Shown: positions 1 to 7,404, counted from the stretch's first letter. The stretch is DNA of 21,817 nt from JAVEYA01 sp034003745 (GCA_034003745.1 JAVEYA010000032.1:1-21817); one strand, 5' to 3'. Made by a program: numbers and translations. Notes: generated by a model not told the origin, from the sequence alone.

Positions 1-114
1 CCCCCTTCCAAAAATTTCTTTTCAGCATTATAGATTGTTGCCATACTGTTGTCAACAATTGCATGGTACAATGAAAAAGCAAACAAATCAATCTACCTAT
101 CAGGAGGAGACACT

Positions 115-636
115 ATACAGAAAAAAGCCTTAGTAATAATTGATATTCAAAATGACACAACAAAGAATTACAAGGAGATTATTGACAATATCAATAAAGC
201 TATTGATTTGGCAGTCAATAATAATATTCATGTTGTTTATATAAGGCATGAAAATTTATCAGACGGCACAAGGACATTTAAACCCAATACACGTGGGTCT
301 GAATTAGCTTCGGATTTGAAAATAGTATCAAAAAATGTTTTTACAAAATACAAAGGAAACGCATTAAGCAGTGAAGAATTTACAGACTTTATTAGTAAAA
401 ATGAAATATGTGATTTATATATAGCGGGAGCAGATGCTATTGCTTGTGTTAAATCAACCTGTTACAACTTACGCAAAGCAAATTATAGCGTTAATGTATT
501 ATCAGATTGCATTACCAGTTATGATAAAAGGAAAATTGACGAAATGCTGCGCTATTATGAAAGTAAAGGCAGTAAAATCATTAGTTTAAATGACTTGTTA
601 CCTAATCACATCTTTGAAGCACAGAAACATTACTGA
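115..636 (+). CDS. Isochorismatase-like cysteine hydrolase, apparent ATA start
   Basis: Cysteine hydrolase of the isochorismatase superfamily, cytoplasmic; its substrate cannot be told from sequence. Numbered from the ATA at 115 (173 aa), the N-terminal strand ends in DIQND with the likely catalytic Asp at 10. A Lys lies near 78 in a KxxxNAL context, and the nucleophile Cys at about 111 sits in an ACVKSTC motif. This is the usual Asp-Lys-Cys triad in the right order. Start choice: family members begin a few residues before the VIIDIQND strand, and a strong AGGAGGA lies at 102-108, seven bases before the ATA at 115. The in-frame TTG at 49 has no ribosome site and would add 22 residues unlike the family. 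Either ATA is a rare start codon or the start was mutated. The gene is AT-rich and followed by a clear terminator. The family call is firm; the start is uncertain. Confidence 0.8.
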   Translation: MQKKALVIIDIQNDTTKNYKEIIDNINKAIDLAVNNNIHVVYIRHENLSDGTRTFKPNTRGSELASDLKIVSKNVFTKYKGNALSSEEFTDFISKNEICDLYIAGADAIACVKSTCYNLRKANYSVNVLSDCITSYDKRKIDEMLRYYESKGSKIISLNDLLPNHIFEAQKHY

Positions 637-718
637 ACTCAGTCGATGAAGGAGGCCGACTAACCTTGGATTGAGTGTTGGCATCTATATTTACCTAACT
701 TCTCATGATAAAGTGACA

Positions 719-758
719 AACCTGTTTTTCAAGAAATGGCTTGAAATACAGGTTTTTT
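719..758 (+). terminator. Rho-independent terminator after the hydrolase
   Basis: A 15-base arm (719-733) pairs with 740-754 with one mismatch around a 6-base loop. The run of T continues to 758. It lies about 80 bases after the hydrolase stop and fits as its terminator. Confidence 0.8.
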
Positions 759-812
759 ATCTTTTCTGTTACCAGGAACCCAAGATAGAAGGAGAAAAAA
801 GACAAACAGTTG

Positions 813-829
813 GAGGGATTTGAACCCTC
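813..829 (-). other. Isolated tRNA-like T-arm (tRNA 3'-end remnant)
   Basis: On the minus strand this reads as a perfect 5-bp T stem (GAGGG/CCCTC) around the loop TTCAAAT, with the invariant GTTCRAATC pattern of tRNA positions 53-61. I looked for a matching acceptor 5' strand, D arm and anticodon arm in the next 80 bases and found none, so it is not a complete tRNA gene. It may be the leftover 3' end of a tRNA gene, as integrative elements often leave, or chance. It lies in the gene-free stretch 637-925, which otherwise holds only the terminator at 719-758 and an AT-rich inverted repeat (882-890 with 907-915). Confidence 0.35.
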
Positions 830-925
830 ACACCAAATAACGCCATACTTCACACAAATATGTCTATTTTTCAATAGCGGCTTATTATATTATTCGTTTT
901 TGTGATATATAATAAAAACATGTAA

Positions 926-1087
926 ATTTTGCTATGGAAGGTTAATCCAAATGGACGGGTGCAGGTTTTATGTGCTCAAGAAAAAGTATTTAGTGCTATT
1001 CGTTTTGGTAATACCTGGGCTATACCAAAAGATGCTGTTCAGCCGAGAGATGGAAGATATAAAGATAATATTAAACTTGAGGAGTAA
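926..1087 (+). pseudogene. 5'-truncated excisionase/MerR-like HTH protein remnant
   Basis: The frame opening at 926 after a TAA at 923 and closing with TAA at 1085-1087 encodes 53 residues. They read like the C-terminal half of small excisionase-type helix-turn-helix proteins. The recognition-helix region GRVQVLCAQEKV is followed by the typical wing IRFGNTWAIPKDA and then a short basic tail. The N-terminal helices and a proper start are missing: upstream are in-frame stops, and only a TTG at 929 without a ribosome site is available. A different-frame ORF beginning with the ATG at 951 covers the same bases but has no family character. Such proteins are common in conjugative and integrative elements. 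This copy looks dead, a trace of a lost mobile element or toxin-antitoxin-like gene. The family is recognised from memory of the motif. Confidence 0.6.
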
Positions 1088-1117
1088 AAACGTAAAATCG
1101 GAGTTTAAGGAGATACT

Positions 1118-1948
1118 ATGTCAAACATCATTGAGATAAATAACTTTTCATCGCCCGATTTGGATGTCTTTGCCCGGCTGACGGAAACGCAACTACGAAA
1201 CCGGATAGAGCCGGAAAAGGGTATCTTTATTGCGGAGAGCCCCAAGGTAATTGGTCTTGCCCTTGATGCCGGATGTGAGCCCGTTTCGCTTCTGGTGGAG
1301 CGTAAACATATTGCAGGGCAGGCACATGACATCATCACCCGCTGTGGAAACATCCCTGTTTATACTGCCGATAACAACCTGCTGGCAGGACTGACCGGCT
1401 TTCAGCTGAACCGCTGCGGCGTGCTGTGCGCCATGCGCCGCCCCCAGTTACCCGGCGTTGAGGAGTTGTGTGCCGGGGCGCGTCGAGTGGCTATACTGGA
1501 AGGTATTGCTGACTCTACCAACGTCGGTGCTATTTTTCGCTCGGCTGCGGCACTAAACATCGATACCGTGCTGGTTACCCCTTCATGCTGTGACCCTCTG
1601 TGCCGACGTGCGATTAGGGTCAGCATGGGGACTATCTTCCAGGTGCCATGGACCCGCATTGGCAGCAAGCCCTCAGAGTGGCCGCAACCGGGCATCAAGC
1701 GTATGCGGCAGATGGGCTTTAAGACCGTTGCCATGGCTTTAAACGATACCGCTGTCAGCATAGATAATCCGCAGCTCATGGCAGAGGAAAAGCTTGCTAT
1801 CGTACTGGGTACAGAAGGCAATGGACTGGCGCCCTGCACTATTGCTCACTGTGATTACACCGCGTGCATCCCTATGTCCCACAACGTGGACTCTCTGAAC
1901 GTTGCTGCAGCCAGCGCTGTAGCCTTCTGGCAACTCAGAGCCCGATAA
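1118..1948 (+). CDS. TrmH/SpoU-family RNA 2'-O-methyltransferase
   Basis: SAM-dependent 2'-O-ribose methyltransferase of the SPOUT class acting on tRNA or rRNA, 276 aa. Residues 1-110 form the substrate-binding N-terminal domain. The SpoU domain (about 122-272) shows all three motifs: motif 1 with STNVGAIFR at 133-141 (Asn and Arg conserved), motif 2 with IVLGTEGNGL at 228-237, and motif 3 with IPMSHNVDSLNVAAASA at 251-267. These build the trefoil knot that binds SAM. The start ATG has an AAGGAG at 1107-1112, five bases upstream. Base composition is clearly GC-richer than the AT-rich genes on both sides and no partner gene adjoins, so a different history is possible. The target nucleotide cannot be assigned. 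Confidence 0.9.
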   Translation: MSNIIEINNFSSPDLDVFARLTETQLRNRIEPEKGIFIAESPKVIGLALDAGCEPVSLLVERKHIAGQAHDIITRCGNIPVYTADNNLLAGLTGFQLNRCGVLCAMRRPQLPGVEELCAGARRVAILEGIADSTNVGAIFRSAAALNIDTVLVTPSCCDPLCRRAIRVSMGTIFQVPWTRIGSKPSEWPQPGIKRMRQMGFKTVAMALNDTAVSIDNPQLMAEEKLAIVLGTEGNGLAPCTIAHCDYTACIPMSHNVDSLNVAAASAVAFWQLRAR

Positions 1949-2014
1949 CCTTTCAGACGATAAGTAAGTTCCAATTTATTGGAGTAACACGGGTTACGGG
2001 TTCTCATCATAATG

Positions 2015-2032
2015 CAGTTCCTTTAGGAACTG
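2015..2032. repeat. Short perfect hairpin beside the tRNA-Ala/tmRNA-like fragment
   Basis: CAGTTCC at 2015-2021 pairs perfectly with GGAACTG at 2026-2032 around the loop TTTA. No T-run follows, so it is not a terminator. It ends four bases before the tRNA-like 3' fragment and could be part of an attachment-site arm or chance. Confidence 0.3.
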
Positions 2033-2035
2033 TTA

Positions 2036-2058
2036 TTCGATCCCCCTTAGCTCCACCA
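2036..2058 (+). other. tRNA-Ala/tmRNA 3'-end fragment, candidate attachment-site scar
   Basis: The 23 bases read as T loop TTCGATC, T-stem 3' strand, acceptor 3' strand TAGCTCC, discriminator A and encoded CCA. The T at acceptor position 70 would give the G3-U70 pair shared by tRNA-Ala and tmRNA. The match stops abruptly at the T loop: upstream bases do not pair as a T stem and no tRNA body precedes it. A fragment running from the T loop to CCA is what tyrosine-integrase elements leave when they integrate into tRNA-Ala or ssrA. The 212-base gap 1949-2160 holds nothing else recognisable apart from the small hairpin at 2015-2032. Confidence 0.45.
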
Positions 2059-2160
2059 TTTGAACGACGGTTGATATTTTGGAACAACTTTATCCGGAAC
2101 GCTCTGTCGGGTAAAATATTAGATAAGAAATCAAAGAAGTGGATTGAGGCACTTTTGAGT

Positions 2161-2634
2161 ATGAATTCAATTAAATTACGACTTTTTTCTGATGAGGATA
2201 TTTGCTTGATGGAGCGTTGGTTACAAAAGGAACATGTAAAAAAATGGTACGAAAATCCGGACGACTGGCTCATTGAAATTAAAAGCCGTCAAGCTGAATT
2301 TAAGTTTATCAAGCACTTCATCGCATTGCATAATGATGTTCCTATCGGATTCTGCCAATACTATAAATGTGCAGATGCAAATGAGGACTGGTATGGGGAC
2401 ATACCGCTTTCAGGGACTTATAGTATAGATTATCTTATCGGGGAAGAGATGTCGCTCGGAAAGGGATTTGGAAAAAGAATCATTGCTTTGCTTATCAAGG
2501 AAATATTCTCCCTGACCGATTCTGAAAGAATCATAGTTCAGCCGGACGATGACAACAAAGCATCATGCAATTCTTTATTAGCGAATGGCTTCATATTTAA
2601 CAATGACAACAGCCTTTATTTAAAGTCGAAATAG
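2161..2634 (+). CDS. GNAT-family N-acetyltransferase (AAC(6')-like)
   Basis: Acetyl-CoA-dependent N-acetyltransferase, 157 aa from the ATG at 2161, which has a weak GAGG at 2146-2149. The frame is open upstream to 1864, but that part overlaps the methyltransferase gene and the tRNA-like scar and has no GNAT character, so the shorter start is preferred. It opens with a beta strand and a WLQKEHVKKWYE helix as in aminoglycoside 6'-acetyltransferase-like members. The acetyl-CoA pyrophosphate loop is LGKGFGKR at about residues 99-106, preceded by the strand IDYLIGEE, and the C-terminal half has the NKASCNSLLANGF helix typical of the fold. It lies alone between the scar and a terminator. The substrate is unknown; an aminoglycoside is possible but unproven. 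Confidence 0.8.
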   Translation: MNSIKLRLFSDEDICLMERWLQKEHVKKWYENPDDWLIEIKSRQAEFKFIKHFIALHNDVPIGFCQYYKCADANEDWYGDIPLSGTYSIDYLIGEEMSLGKGFGKRIIALLIKEIFSLTDSERIIVQPDDDNKASCNSLLANGFIFNNDNSLYLKSK

Positions 2635-2651
2635 GCGCTTCTCATGCTCAG

Positions 2652-2690
2652 GCAAACAAAACACACTTTGTGGTGTGTTTTTTGTTTGTC
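2652..2690 (+). terminator. Terminator after the GNAT gene
   Basis: GCAAACAAAA-CACAC pairs with GTGTG-TTTTTTGTTTGTC around a short loop. The T-run lies in the 3' arm and the A-run in the 5' arm, so it could act on both strands. It sits about 15 bases past the acetyltransferase stop. Confidence 0.7.
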
Positions 2691-2717
2691 TCGCGATATT
2701 AATTTAATAAGTTTTTA

Positions 2718-2726
2718 TGGTAAACT
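2718..2726 (+). promoter_or_regulatory. Possible extended -10 promoter of the flavoprotein operon
   Basis: TGG-TAAACT fits an extended -10 element 35 bases before the flavoprotein start. No good -35 hexamer is found 17 bases upstream, so this is tentative. Confidence 0.3.
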
Positions 2727-2760
2727 AATTAATAGTTTTTAATAGTTATTGAGGGATATA

Positions 2761-3996
2761 ATGAAAAATAATAAGCATGTAATCGTGGTGGGGGGCGGAG
2801 CAGCCGGGATGATGGCTGCTATTTCTGCCAGAAGACTGGGTGCGGAAGTCACAATATTAGAGAGAAATCCCCGAGTGGGTAAAAAAATACTGGCTACCGG
2901 AAACGGACGGTGCAACTTCACGAATATAGCTGCTGATATCACCTGTTACAGCGGCAACAATCCTAAATTTGCCTATAGTGCATTAACAAACTTTAGTGTA
3001 GCTGACACTATTAACTTCTTTGAGGGATTAGGGATAACCCATAAAGTGGAGGGTTTGGGGAAGGTCTTTCCTATGTCGGACCAAGCCTCCAGTGTTCTTG
3101 ATGTCCTTTTGTATGAGTTACGTGGATTGGGAGTTAATATTGTTTGTAATGCCTATGTCGGGGAAATTACCAAGAAAAATGAGAAGTTTATAATCAGATT
3201 AGATACCGGAGAAGAATATTCGGGGCATAGCGTTATCCTCACAACAGGCGGCAAGGCTATGCCTGCAAGCGGTTCCGACGGAAACGGCTATAATTTGGCA
3301 GCTAAGTTGGGACATGCTGTTAGTGATGTTTTCCCTGCTCTTGTGCAATTGATGTTGGAAGGTCCATACTTCAAACGTCTTGACGGCATTAAATTCGTCG
3401 GGACTGCTGAAATTATTCATAATAACAAGTCCCTTGCTGCAGACAGAGGGGATATTCTTTTTACTAATTATGGAATATCAGGGCCGCCTATACTGCAGAT
3501 AAGCAGGAAAGCGGGAGAACTGTTAAACGAAGGAAAAGAGGCTTATTTAAAGATAAATATCATGGACATGATGTCCAAAGAAGAGCTTAGAAAACTTATC
3601 GCTAAACGTTTTCAAACAGGGGCAAAGAAGCCGGTTGACTTTAGCCTTGTGGGACTGATAAATAAAGGATTGATACCTGTGGTACTGCTGGAAGCAAGCA
3701 TTAATGACCGTAATAGTCCGGCAGCCCAATTATCGGCTAAAGAGCAGGAAAGAATTACGGACATACTGACGAATTGGAGATTTAGAATTAAAAGCACAAG
3801 AAGCTGGCCCAGCGCGCAAGTAACAGCAGGTGGTGTTGACACCAGAGAAATCAGGCAAAATACGATGGAATCCAAGTTAACTAAGGGCTTATTTTTCGCC
3901 GGTGAGATAATTGATATAGATGGCAAGTGTGGCGGCTTTAATCTGCAATGGGCCTGGTCCTCGGGATTTATAGCAGGGCAGAATGCGGCCCTATAG
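2761..3996 (+). CDS. FAD-dependent oxidoreductase, HI0933/YhiN family
   Basis: Flavoprotein of the HI0933-like (BaiN/YhiN) group, 411 aa, cytoplasmic; the physiological reaction is not settled for most members. The N-terminal dinucleotide-binding fold starts at once with GGGAAG (residues 11-16), followed by the acidic end of the second strand (LERN) and the family hallmark VGKKILATGNGRCNFTN at about 42-58. The C-terminal FAD-binding stretch has FFAGEIIDIDGKCGGFNLQW, also diagnostic. The TTG at 2749 is in frame, but it overlaps the ribosome site GAGGGA (2751-2756), so the ATG at 2761 is the start. It is followed after 28 bases by a second flavoprotein, so the two are probably cotranscribed. 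Length and motifs are complete. Confidence 0.9.
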   Translation: MKNNKHVIVVGGGAAGMMAAISARRLGAEVTILERNPRVGKKILATGNGRCNFTNIAADITCYSGNNPKFAYSALTNFSVADTINFFEGLGITHKVEGLGKVFPMSDQASSVLDVLLYELRGLGVNIVCNAYVGEITKKNEKFIIRLDTGEEYSGHSVILTTGGKAMPASGSDGNGYNLAAKLGHAVSDVFPALVQLMLEGPYFKRLDGIKFVGTAEIIHNNKSLAADRGDILFTNYGISGPPILQISRKAGELLNEGKEAYLKINIMDMMSKEELRKLIAKRFQTGAKKPVDFSLVGLINKGLIPVVLLEASINDRNSPAAQLSAKEQERITDILTNWRFRIKSTRSWPSAQVTAGGVDTREIRQNTMESKLTKGLFFAGEIIDIDGKCGGFNLQWAWSSGFIAGQNAAL

Positions 3997-4024
3997 TGTC
4001 CCTCGGTAAAAAGGGAGGTTTTTT

Positions 4025-5647
4025 ATGATTAGGATTCCCAACATAAAAATAGGGATTAAGCAAATTGCCGATTCGGAAATAGAAAAACAAGCCCTACAGT
4101 GCATAATACTATCTAAGCTAAAAATTAATAAAAAGCAATTGATAGCTTTTAAAATATTTAAGAAGTCCATTGATTCCAGAAAAAAAGATAGAATAGTTTT
4201 TATCTATACAGTTGATGTGGAAGTTCATAATGAAGAAGGGTTGCTTAGCAAATACGGCGCGCAAGGAATAACGCCGACCCCTGATTTAGCTTATAAACAG
4301 GTTGAATTCGGCACAGAGAACATACCTGGACGTCCTGTAGTAATTGGGATGGGTCCGGCCGGCCTTTTTGCCGGCTTAATGCTGGCCAGAAACGGTTATA
4401 ATCCCCTTATGCTCGAAAGAGGAGAGGATGTGGAAACAAGGACCGCTAAAATCAACAAATTCTGGAATGAAGGCTGTCTTGATGCTGAAAGCAATGTGCT
4501 GTTTGGAGAAGGCGGAGCAGGCACATTTTCTGACGGAAAGCTCACTACACTGATAAATGATCAAAGATGCCGTCTGGTATTAGAGGAATTCATTAAAGCC
4601 GGTGCGCCGGAAAACATATTATATGAGAATAAGCCTCATATCGGGACTGACCTGCTTAAAGGTATAGTTAAAAATATCAGGGAAGAAATTATTGCCCAGG
4701 GCGGAGAGGTGAGATTTCAGGCAAAAGTAACTGATTTTATCATCGAAGACGGAAATATAAAGGCTTTAATCATCAATGATCATGAGAAGCTTCCGTGCCG
4801 GGTTGTATTGCCGGCAATTGGTCATAGCGCGCGAGACACTTTCGAGGTGTTGTACCGCAGGGGTATCGTTTTAAGCCAAAAACCTTTTTCCATAGGTGTT
4901 AGAATTGAACATCCCCAGGCTATTATTAATAAAGCACAATACGGTGAGGCTGCTGGACATCCCGGACTGGGGGCCGCTGATTATAAGCTTTCATATCATT
5001 CGCAAAAAAGTGGCAGGTCCGCCTACACATTTTGTATGTGTCCCGGAGGATATGTGGTTGCTGCCGCATCAGAGGAAAAAGGCGTTGTCACTAACGGCAT
5101 GAGTGAACATCAAAGAGATGGTGAAAACGCTAATTCTGCCATACTGGTAGGGGTTACTCCGGCAGATTTCCCGAGCGATCACCCCTTGGCCGGCGTAGAA
5201 TTTCAAAGAAAGTGGGAACGCCAGGCTTTTAAGATGGGTGGAGGGAATTACCGGGCGCCGGCCCAGCTAACAGGAGACTTTCTTGCCGGTCAGTCCAGCA
5301 GCAAATGGGGGAGCGTTAAGCCAACCTATAAACCGGGTGTCACTTTTGCCCAGCTTACAGACTGCTTACCCGATTATGTTATAGAAACGCTTCAAGAGGC
5401 TATTTTGCATTTTGAAACAAAAATCAAAGGATTTGCTATGCCGGATAGTATTCTAACGGGTGTTGAGACAAGAAGCTCTTCACCTGTCAGGATTAACAGG
5501 AATGAGAATTTTCTGTCCAACATAGGCGGGTTCTACCCGATGGGAGAAGGGGCAGGCTATGCCGGTGGGATAATGTCCTCTGCGGTTGACGGATGCCGGG
5601 CAGCAGAAAAAATCATAGGAAAGTATGCCCCTTTAAAACATCATTAA
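4025..5647 (+). CDS. FAD-dependent dehydrogenase, COG2509 type
   Basis: Predicted NAD(P)/FAD-dependent dehydrogenase of the COG2509 group, 540 aa; the substrate is unknown. The first ~95 residues form the small N-terminal domain typical of this group. The Rossmann motif follows (VIGMGPAGLFAG, about 107-117), with the strand end LERG at 130-133 and the family signature GEGGAGTFSDGKL at 161-173. The C-terminal region carries ETRSSSPVRI and PMGEGAGYAGG, which close the FAD site. The start ATG has GGGAGG at 4013-4018, six bases upstream. It is the second gene of a two-flavoprotein operon and is followed by a strong terminator. Pairing with an HI0933-type flavoprotein suggests related redox roles, but this is inference. 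Confidence 0.9.
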   Translation: MIRIPNIKIGIKQIADSEIEKQALQCIILSKLKINKKQLIAFKIFKKSIDSRKKDRIVFIYTVDVEVHNEEGLLSKYGAQGITPTPDLAYKQVEFGTENIPGRPVVIGMGPAGLFAGLMLARNGYNPLMLERGEDVETRTAKINKFWNEGCLDAESNVLFGEGGAGTFSDGKLTTLINDQRCRLVLEEFIKAGAPENILYENKPHIGTDLLKGIVKNIREEIIAQGGEVRFQAKVTDFIIEDGNIKALIINDHEKLPCRVVLPAIGHSARDTFEVLYRRGIVLSQKPFSIGVRIEHPQAIINKAQYGEAAGHPGLGAADYKLSYHSQKSGRSAYTFCMCPGGYVVAAASEEKGVVTNGMSEHQRDGENANSAILVGVTPADFPSDHPLAGVEFQRKWERQAFKMGGGNYRAPAQLTGDFLAGQSSSKWGSVKPTYKPGVTFAQLTDCLPDYVIETLQEAILHFETKIKGFAMPDSILTGVETRSSSPVRINRNENFLSNIGGFYPMGEGAGYAGGIMSSAVDGCRAAEKIIGKYAPLKHH

Positions 5648-5680
5648 ATAGGCTTTTGGCGGGATACGGGAAAAAATTCG

Positions 5681-5708
5681 CCTGCCCATAACGGGCAGGT
5701 GTTTTTAT
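5681..5708 (+). terminator. Terminator of the flavoprotein operon
   Basis: CGCCTGCCC pairs with GGGCAGGTG (one G-T pair) around the loop ATAAC and is followed by TTTTT. It lies 35 bases after the stop codon. Confidence 0.85.
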
Positions 5709-5770
5709 TCGTGCCGGCTATATATTCTTACAAACATACCATCATTCATTCTAGTCCGGCAGGATTATAT

Positions 5771-5799
5771 GGGACAACAGATAATTACTATGATATAAT
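5771..5799 (+). promoter_or_regulatory. SigA-type promoter of the amino-acid ABC importer
   Basis: Extended -10 TGA-TATAAT at 5791-5799 with a GGGACA hexamer (4 of 6 to TTGACA) 17 bases upstream at 5771-5776. It lies 54 bases before the lipoprotein start and downstream of the previous terminator, so it should drive the three-gene operon. Confidence 0.65.
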
Positions 5800-5852
5800 G
5801 ATATAGCATTTTATTAACAGAGTAAACAACTAAAGGGAGGATGGGTTATAAA

Positions 5853-6692
5853 ATGAAAAAGATTGCCAGTATCGTATTTCTTCTTCTTTTTATTACACTA
5901 ACATTTGGCGCCTGCGCTTCGGACAATAAGGCGACGACAGCCCCGGGCGGCTCCGCCGGCAATGCGTCGGCTGAAGACGATTTGACGTTTATTAAGAATA
6001 AGGGGGAGCTCGTCATTGGCATCACACCCTATGAGCCGATGAACTATGAGGATAAAAACGGTAAGCTGGTGGGATTTGATACGGAATACGCCGAAGCGCT
6101 CTGTGCCAAGCTTAGTGTTACGCCCGAATTTATCTTTATCAATTGGGATACGAAAGAAATTGAACTGAAGTCCAAAAATATCGACTGTATTTGGAACGGC
6201 CTGACGGTCTCGGAAGAACGCAGGGCCAATATGGCCTTTACCCAATCCTATCTTATAAACGAGCAGGTTGTTGTTGTTCGTTCGTCCGATGCCGACAAGT
6301 ATAAAGACAAGGCGAGCCTTAAAGGGGTAACTATCGTTGCCGAATCGGGTTCCGCAGGTCAATCCGCAATTGAAGCTGATCTGCCCGATGCCAAATTTAC
6401 TGCTGTCGACGCACAAACCAAGGCGCTGTTGGAAGTCAAGGCCGGTACCGCACAAGCGGCTGTGGTCGATGCTACGATAGCCAATTCCATGACGGGAGCG
6501 GGTACAGATTACGCAAACCTCACAGTCATAACCGGCATGGAGCTGACTTTCGAGGAATATGCGATCGGATTGCGTCTCGATAGCACGGCTGTCGCCGAGT
6601 TCAACAAGATCACGGCGGAATTGCTTCAGGACGGCACGCTGGCCAAAATCGCCGAGAAGTACGAACTGACGGAACGCCTAATCAAAAAATAA
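5853..6692 (+). CDS. Amino-acid ABC transporter substrate-binding lipoprotein
   Basis: Extracytoplasmic solute-binding protein of family 3 (polar amino acids), 279 aa. The N-terminus is a lipoprotein signal: two Lys, a hydrophobic core, and a Cys at residue 21 in a FGAC context. A Ser/Gly/Ala-rich linker follows. The mature domain starts with GELVIGITPYEPMNY and continues with KLVGFDTEYAEAL, NIDCIWNGLTVSEERR (ligand-binding Arg region) and the second-lobe segment beginning VTIVAESGSAGQ. The ATG at 5841 directly abuts the GGGAGG ribosome site, so the start is the ATG at 5853. It heads an operon with a permease and an ATPase. The ligand could be glutamine, arginine or cystine; sequence alone does not decide. 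Confidence 0.93.
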   Translation: MKKIASIVFLLLFITLTFGACASDNKATTAPGGSAGNASAEDDLTFIKNKGELVIGITPYEPMNYEDKNGKLVGFDTEYAEALCAKLSVTPEFIFINWDTKEIELKSKNIDCIWNGLTVSEERRANMAFTQSYLINEQVVVVRSSDADKYKDKASLKGVTIVAESGSAGQSAIEADLPDAKFTAVDAQTKALLEVKAGTAQAAVVDATIANSMTGAGTDYANLTVITGMELTFEEYAIGLRLDSTAVAEFNKITAELLQDGTLAKIAEKYELTERLIKK

Positions 6693-6745
6693 GCTTATCG
6701 GGATTTATTTGCTGATTTTACTTCCCGTAAAGGATTGCCGCTACT

Positions 6746-7393
6746 ATGGACTTTCTCGTTATCACCCAGAAACTGCTGGAAGGTTTTCTGACAACGATTT
6801 TGATTTTTGGCATCACGCTGGTGTTTGCGATGCCGCTTGGCTTGTTCATTGCGTTCGGATCAATGAGCCGGATGGCGCCTTTACGCTGGCTGGCTAAGAC
6901 GTTCGTTTGGGCTATCCGCGGTACCCCTTTGATCCTGCAGGTCATCATTGTTTTCTACGGGCCGGGCCTCGCCTGGGGCTGGACCGCTTTCCCGCGCCTG
7001 GAGGCTGTCCTGATTGCCTTTGTAATTAACTACGCGGCTTATTTTTCAGAGATTTACCGAAGCGGCATCGAAAGCGTCCCACACGGCCAGTACGAGGCTG
7101 GCCAGGTACTCGGGATGACCAAGACACAGATTTTCTTCAAGGTCATTCTGTTGCTGGTCATTAAGCGTATTGTTCCTCCGATGTCAAATGAGATTATCAC
7201 GCTCGTCAAAGATACCTCTTTAGCGCGCGTTATTGCCGTCCGGGAAATTATCATGATGGCGGAAGATTATATCAAATCGGCAGCAATTATCTGGCCGTTG
7301 TTTTATACGGGCGTCTTTTACCTGTTGTTTTGCGGAATACTTACCCTGCTGTTCAACTATCTCGAACGCAGGCTCAGCTATTTCAGAGTTTAG
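6746..7393 (+). CDS. Amino-acid ABC transporter permease
   Basis: Inner-membrane subunit of the polar amino-acid importer, 215 aa, the normal size for the HisM/GlnP type. Several hydrophobic helices are visible, the first at about residues 14-35. The sequence TFVWAIRGTPLILQ matches the conserved family segment, and the EAA loop that contacts the ATPase lies around YRSGIESVPHGQYEAGQVLG. The segment NEIITLVKDTSLA is also typical. It starts 53 bases after the binding protein, with a modest AAGGA upstream, and its stop precedes the ATPase start by 11 bases, so the three genes form one operon. A single permease gene implies a homodimeric channel. Confidence 0.93.
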   Translation: MDFLVITQKLLEGFLTTILIFGITLVFAMPLGLFIAFGSMSRMAPLRWLAKTFVWAIRGTPLILQVIIVFYGPGLAWGWTAFPRLEAVLIAFVINYAAYFSEIYRSGIESVPHGQYEAGQVLGMTKTQIFFKVILLLVIKRIVPPMSNEIITLVKDTSLARVIAVREIIMMAEDYIKSAAIIWPLFYTGVFYLLFCGILTLLFNYLERRLSYFRV

Positions 7394-7404
7394 GAGGAGC
7401 CCCT

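Noticed and set aside
49..114. N-terminal extension of the hydrolase from TTG at 49
   Set aside because: No ribosome site before it and the added residues do not resemble the family; AGGAGGA at 102-108 points to 115.
71..133. 20-codon ORF starting at ATG 71 overlapping the hydrolase start
   Set aside because: No ribosome site, out of frame, ends inside the hydrolase; no sign of a leader peptide.
811..890. Complete tRNA gene on the minus strand
   Set aside because: Only the T-arm folds; no matching acceptor 5' strand, D arm or anticodon arm could be found.
951..1139. 62-aa ORF beginning at the ATG at 951
   Set aside because: Overlaps the HTH remnant in another frame, runs into the methyltransferase start, and has no recognisable motif.
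1864..2160. Long N-terminal extension of the first GNAT gene
   Set aside because: It would overlap the methyltransferase gene and the tRNA-like scar and has no GNAT-like features.
5898..6455. 185-aa ORF antisense to the binding-protein gene
   Set aside because: Shadow of a well-supported gene, without ribosome site or known motif.
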